Shown here: piece by piece, positions 59,425-64,000 of the stretch
Layout of the letters: every line of letters begins with the position of its first letter
Position numbering within the stretch: position 1 is the stretch's first letter
Assembly: GCA_019614645.1 (NCBI GenBank)
Contig: JABWDB010000004.1
Coordinates: forward strand, 24,180,001-24,244,000
Length of the DNA: 64,000 bases
Reading direction: 5' to 3'
Origin: Stratiolaelaps scimitus
Lineage: Eukaryota > Arthropoda > Arachnida > Mesostigmata > Laelapidae
Notes under the pieces: generated by a model
What the model saw: the letters and a program-made list of their open reading frames with translations, nothing else
What the model was told of the DNA's origin: nothing
Database searches by the model: none
Program-made: the position numbers and the translations under genes

Positions 59425-59500
59425 GGCATGAGGCTTTGAACTCAGTTCGTCAGAGTAGATGAGCTACCACACGATCACTGCGCCATCTGAGATGCGGCAA
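59425..59500 (-). repeat. tRNA-derived (SINE-like) element
   Basis: On the minus strand GATGGCGCAGTGATCGTG is a good A box and GAGTTCAAAGCCTC a B-box-like segment, about 40 bases apart as in a tRNA promoter. The clover-leaf is incomplete. This is the best-preserved A/B-box pair among the SINE-like pieces here. Confidence 0.5.
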
Positions 59501-61469
59501 TCGCAGCAGTGGAGGATAATATGTAGTCGCGTTTACAGTCAAAGGATTCCAAGTGCTCGGAAAGTGAGCACGCTACTGTCAGTATTACCTCGGCATTGCG
59601 CACCATCTGCAGTTGCAGTGATCCCCTGCACTACTGAGTGCAGCGCACCATACATGGACCCACGGTCATCTCGATTCGCCAACGCATCCAAGTCAAGATA
59701 ACAATAATTATGCTTGTAACAGAAGATACACGAATGTCGAATTTAATCGAATAGCCGATAGGACACACAATGGGTCGCCTGGTTGCTGTCAACTGCTGCA
59801 GCGCCAATTGATCTTAGCTGCCTCAGGGCCTCTATATGCACAACATTATTGCCATCATCGGTACACGATTGCAACGTCGGCACAACGAAAAACAAACAGT
59901 CCGAACTGTCCCAGCTACACGGCCCCTCTGCGCTATAAGCTAGCCACAACATGCGATCCGATCTGCTGGCAAAACATGAAACGAAATATAATAGTTTCCT
60001 TTCTACGAGTATTCAAGTGGAACTCAAATTCCGAATAGAATATCATTACTACCACATTATCATTATAATAATAATAATAATTACCGCCCGCCGTACCTCG
60101 TCCCTACACAGAAACGCAGCGAGGAACATGCCCACACCAACGCCCACGCCGTTTTCGATGAGATGATGATTTGCCGAAGCCGTCTCCCTCTCGGCCCCGC
60201 TTCACCGCAAGCCTCTCTCTCTCTCATTCTCTTAACCTTCCTTCGAGCTGCAGCTAATTGCGGTTGAGTCTCGCCCCTTGGGTGTCTCCGTATCCCTCCT
60301 TTTTAGCGGAAGGAATTTTAAGAATGTGATAGGAAGCACTTGAGCAAATAGCCAAAACGTGAACACTCGGGAGTTCTCGGTTTTTTTTTCTCTTGTTCAC
60401 CCCAGCCGGTCGCCTCGACCAGACCTCAGATTCGCCTTGCCGACAGAATGGCGTTCCTGTAGACCGGGGCGCTCCGGGGCTATCTGAGGTTCCGTCTAGC
60501 GCCGAAAGGTCGGTACAAGAGTCGCTAGGTCGCTATTGTGTGCAGGGCCGAGGTCTCCGTTTCGTGAAGAGCAGAGGAATGATCACGCCTGAACGATCGG
60601 CAAGTCTGGGGGCGTGAGGACAAGGTACAACGCGAAGTACACTTCATTAGCGAAAACGCCAAATGGACCTCGTGTCCGCCTGGATGATGATTGAAGATGT
60701 GTTTATCATCGTTTCGGAGATTATAAATCAACAATAAATCAGCTGCGTGTAGGAATTAGTAGTAGCTTCAACTGGCACGAACTGAGGGAATTGGACTGTA
60801 TAATTAAAACAAAGCATTGTGGAGTCCTACTATCGGTTACAACACAATGTTAGTTCCGCCCAGTTCTCCGAATGTCAAAGTGACATTCGTGAAGTGTGGA
60901 TGAACTCCATGGCTCTCTTATAAGTCAAGTGCCATATCGACCGATTAGTGAAGTCGCAGCCAAGGGAACGGGCTTGAATTGAACGAAGGGCAAGAAGGCC
61001 TTGTTGAGTCTAGTCGTACTTTATGGAGAGACAGAGGAGGTGAATTATGTGGAGGGAGATTCGTCAATAACGCGATATCGCTACTCCTGTTTGTGCTTTT
61101 CTTACTCAATGAAGTAACTACGGTTACTCCATGTCCCATGTAGTTCTGCGTGTGATTTGTATTGAGGACACAGTCAGGTGGGCAGTTCGACTGGAACCTG
61201 TATCTACGCAGTCTCCATAAAGGAGTTGTTATACTCGGCCGAGTTGCTACGCAATTCTCGATTTGCTGAGCAACTGTGTTGCAATTACATTATAAAGAAT
61301 TGCAACTGCAGTTAGCCCAAGCCCACCTTTATTTTTCTTCGAGCTGACCCTTAGCTGCTGCCCTTATATGACAGGCCTCGGCCGTGAATCTGTATGTATT
61401 ACAACGAGTACTTGTGAAAGCTGCCTGGCAAGGATCCACATATATAAAAGATGATACAGAAATCCAAAG

Positions 61470-61590
61470 ATTCCCCGCGTCTGACGGGATTCGAATCCAA
61501 GCCATATGTCCCTCATGTTTTCTTCTTCTACTAACCCTATAAGACTCTCACTAGTAGATCATCTACGGGACGACCCAAGCCTATCTACCT
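61470..61590 (-). repeat. tRNA-derived (SINE-like) element
   Basis: On the minus strand a B box GGATTCGAATCCCG is preceded by GACATATGGCTT, similar to the copy at 31.2 kb. The A-box side (ATCTACTAGTGAGAG) is weak. Boundaries are approximate. Confidence 0.4.
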
Positions 61591-61888
61591 TCACCTTCTC
61601 AATCTATTATATATCTTCCTCGTGGTAGCGGAAATTCAATACGAGTATCTGTAATATCATTTCGGTCTTGACCCTACATTTCAGGTTAGCTTGAACCCGA
61701 CGCATCATTGGTACCCACCTGGCTACTGATATATCATAACTTTGTATCGAAAATCGAGAAAGTCAAACAGACCATCTGGGTAATAGGCAGTATTCTTCAG
61801 GTTGCCTGTTTGGAGAGAACACGACCATGGACTCTGTCCACCGTAGGATTTCATTAACATTCGTTTCATGGATGAACACAACAAAAAG

Positions 61889-61902
61889 TTTATTCATTTA
61901 TT
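61889..61902 (-). terminator. Tandem poly(A) signals of the peroxidase gene
   Basis: Two AATAAA hexamers on the minus strand (61902-61897 and 61894-61889), 26-39 bases after the peroxidase stop codon. Confidence 0.8.
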
Positions 61903-61927
61903 TCATCTCCGTTTGCTCAGATCAATC

Positions 61928-63621
61928 TCATTGGATCATAATTTTGTAGTTGAACGGTATCATATCGGCACATTTAACCATGACGGGGTTCAAATAGTAA
62001 AGCAATGGTGTTTCGGGTACCTCGTTAATCTCAAGAGTCTCACAAAAGATCTGGGCTATACTTGACGAGTCCACGATAGCCTGTCGTTGCTCCTGGTTGA
62101 AGACGTTCTTATGACTAAAGAAGAAACGGTCCCCGTATACGTGCCGGTAGTGCTGCGATATCCGGATCCTCTGATCCACGTACGAGTTAGAGCCGTCGCC
62201 ATATGGCTTCTGCATATGACTTGCCGCGTAGAGGTCCACTTCGTCGATCGTATTATTATATATGTTTCGGAGAATATCGAAGTTCGTTTGCGTAAAGATA
62301 TTAAGCTCGGCTAAGTCGTCAAATGACCCTATCTTTTTCTCGTAGGCCCATTCAGTCATAGCTTTAAAGGTTGGCACTCCAGTATCACGGCCCCTCTGTA
62401 AGTTAAGGAATAGCATGCTTTGACCAATGCGATCCAGACAAGGATGTCGCAGAAGGTCAGAAGCGACCGCACGACCAAACGGGAAAAATGGCTTCCTCGG
62501 AGTCTTCCACTGACCAGTGGCAGTTCTGGTAGCATAGTCGTTAATTACAAAATAAGTAGTAGAATTCAACCAATGTAGATCTTCTCCATCGATCGTGTTC
62601 CTTACCAGGCCATGCGCTCGAAACTCGGAGTGGACTGACTCGACAAGCGTAGCTGTCTCCGTAGTAGGATCTACCTCGGTGCCTTCAATTAACTGGTCTA
62701 TGTGGACTTTATTCTGACGGAGCAGATCGTCATCCAAGAGGACGCCTAAAACTTCACAATTGACATACTGCCATCGCGCAATAACCAGCCTTCGTGCCTC
62801 CTCGAAGACCTTGTCATCATCCCAAGTAGGCCTGAGTTCGTGCAACTTATCTGCCATTTTGTTATGGAGCCGTTCGAATATGATGTGATAAACGGAGATG
62901 CCTTGTTGTTGGTTCATGCGAGCATCTCCTTTAAAGCATTTCGTTCCGTAGCAAACAGGCGGCCTAGGATCAACCAATGGCAAGGGGCCTGATAAGGTGG
63001 GTTCGACTTGGGCGAGTCGCCATTTTCCCTTAGAATCGCGCTGGGGATGGTCACCGTACACATGAGATAGATCGATGTACGCTGTCTCCAGGTTCATCGA
63101 CTCTCTGACGGTACTGTTTGTGCATGGGCAGCGAGATGCCCTAATAAACGACAAACACTTGGCGCCCTCTTCTTTGTAGCCCTTCGCTTGACGGACATCG
63201 ATACTCATCGAGCATTGAGACAAATATCGATTTTGAAGTTCACAACAATCAAAGTGCTCTTGAAAGTCGTGTAGTACAGCAATGGCGGTCTTGGTTATGT
63301 CGTGCACAATGAACTGGTTAATAAACGTGAATACGGCACTAACGCGCCCTTCAACAGCAAAGTCAGATGGCCGTGTCATATTTTGGAGTCCGTTGAAAAC
63401 TCGAACAATATCGGGCTGCGTTCTCGGCTTAGAGATTTTGTCGACGTAAGACGACTTAAGTATCCGTCGATGACATTGATTCCTAGCTCCCGCCAGTGGC
63501 TTCTTAACGATATCAGGGCTGGCGCAGGATCCGTCATAACTTCTGTACTTGGCGTTGGGGCTGCATTTGGGGGCGGCACATACCCTCTCGCATCCAAAGA
63601 TCGAGGCCGGCACTGGGATAC
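61928..63621 (-). CDS. Animal haem peroxidase (chorion peroxidase/peroxinectin-like), last exon
   Basis: One large exon encodes about 563 residues with the whole An_peroxidase fold. Such enzymes use H2O2 to cross-link or halogenate proteins, usually outside the cell. The exon starts at 63621 after the acceptor AATATTTTCAG; the frame upstream is intron read-through, and no signal-peptide exon is visible. Residues below count from codon 1 at 63760. Distal Q149 and H153 lie in INQFIVHD. The calcium site is T226/Y228/D230/S232 (TAYIDLS) with D154. The distal Arg R281 is in KGDARMNQ. The proximal His H383 is in EFRAHGLV, with its partner N453 in FLNLQRGRD. Two positions that normally ester-link haem have changed: the Asp of DHD is V152 and the Glu of R-x-N-E is Q284. 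The C-terminus is complete, ending at TGA with poly(A) signals just beyond. The family is certain; the subfamily is not. Confidence 0.93.
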
Positions 63622-64000
63622 CTGAAAATATTTCAATTAAATACAGAGCAAATGAGCAAAGCGATTGGAGCAATCGTGTGCAAATGCAGGAATTGCTTGC
63701 ACAAAGTTGCTGGTCGGCGACTTCTCTTCCAGGCAATGGAGAACTCGTAGCAGAATTCATCTGGGTAGTTTTCTACGCAATTTTCTTCATTAACAAAGCA
63801 ATCATTGTCTCAGTATCACAAACATGATTAGTAAGATAGTGTAGATATATAATCGCAGTAGTTGGTAATACATGTAATATAGCACTGAAATTCTATTCTG
63901 CAACGAACATTAATGTGACGTTTCTCTGTTAGAATTCTACCAAAACCCGTAGCCTCAAAATGCATCTTTCCTGAAAGTCTTTTGCGTGTCCGACGTCGCC
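63622..64000 (-). other. Intron upstream of the peroxidase exon
   Basis: Minus-strand sequence beyond the acceptor. Two short ATG frames were examined (63997-63820) and neither gives a signal peptide, so the 5' exons probably lie outside the window. Confidence 0.5.

Larger units (their letters stand above)
58060..61880. other. Stretch without a supported gene
   Basis: (TTTA)n at 58219-58246, (ATA)n at 60061-60082 and two SINE-like pieces (listed separately). Open frames of 60-85 codons show no domain or splice support. Confidence 0.4.

Noticed and set aside
63622..63760. N-terminal 47 residues of the peroxidase frame as protein
   Set aside because: They lie beyond a strong acceptor (ATTTTCAG), contain no signal peptide, and the conserved domain begins only after it.

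Overview
This is a eukaryotic, gene-sparse stretch with moderate GC. It is most likely from an arthropod. Three things support this: an intact mariner-family transposon, an animal haem peroxidase of the chorion-peroxidase/peroxinectin type, and compact GT-AG introns of about 57-95 bases in the gene models I could build. Microsatellites ((TA)n, (GA)n, (AAT)n, (GTT)n) and tRNA-derived repeats are scattered throughout. A mite or tick is my guess for the lineage, but nothing here proves it. There is no operon structure, no CRISPR array, and no convincing functional tRNA or rRNA gene.

Layout, left to right. 0-4.2 kb: a TATA/initiator-like promoter, a two-exon 84-residue gene on + (2199-2522), and a multi-exon candidate on - (4216-3391). 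4.5-5.8 kb: a complete mariner with TIRs, TA target duplications and an uninterrupted D,D34D transposase. 5.8-11.2 kb: no supported gene. 11.6-12.6 kb: a broken R1-like non-LTR retrotransposon that keeps parts of ORF1 and the extreme C-terminus of ORF2. 12.6-40 kb: mostly non-coding, with single well-spliced but unidentified exons (18.5, 23.4-23.8, 36.1 kb), a TATA promoter at 26.9 kb and SINE-like pieces. 40.2-45.3 kb: the densest and most interesting part. It holds a possible six-cysteine secreted peptide, two paralogous secreted cysteine-rich proteins in tandem (41139-41561 and 43350-43775), and a two-exon unknown gene (44944-45346). 45.4-61.9 kb: little support, apart from a candidate terminal exon at 52.3 kb, a TATA/Inr site, an inverted repeat at 58 kb and SINE-like pieces. 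61.9-63.6 kb: the large last exon of a haem peroxidase on -, with poly(A) signals. Its upstream exons are not visible.

The best candidate for an undescribed system is the 40.2-43.8 kb cluster of small secreted cysteine-rich proteins. Two members share a six-cysteine framework and a conserved G-V-P-S-G motif but match no family I can name. The peroxidase is also unusual: it keeps the catalytic His, Arg and calcium-site residues but has replaced both residues that normally form ester bonds to haem. Several small genes here were found only by combining short open frames with splice signals, so automated gene lists based on long ORFs would miss them. All such models are inferences that need transcript support.
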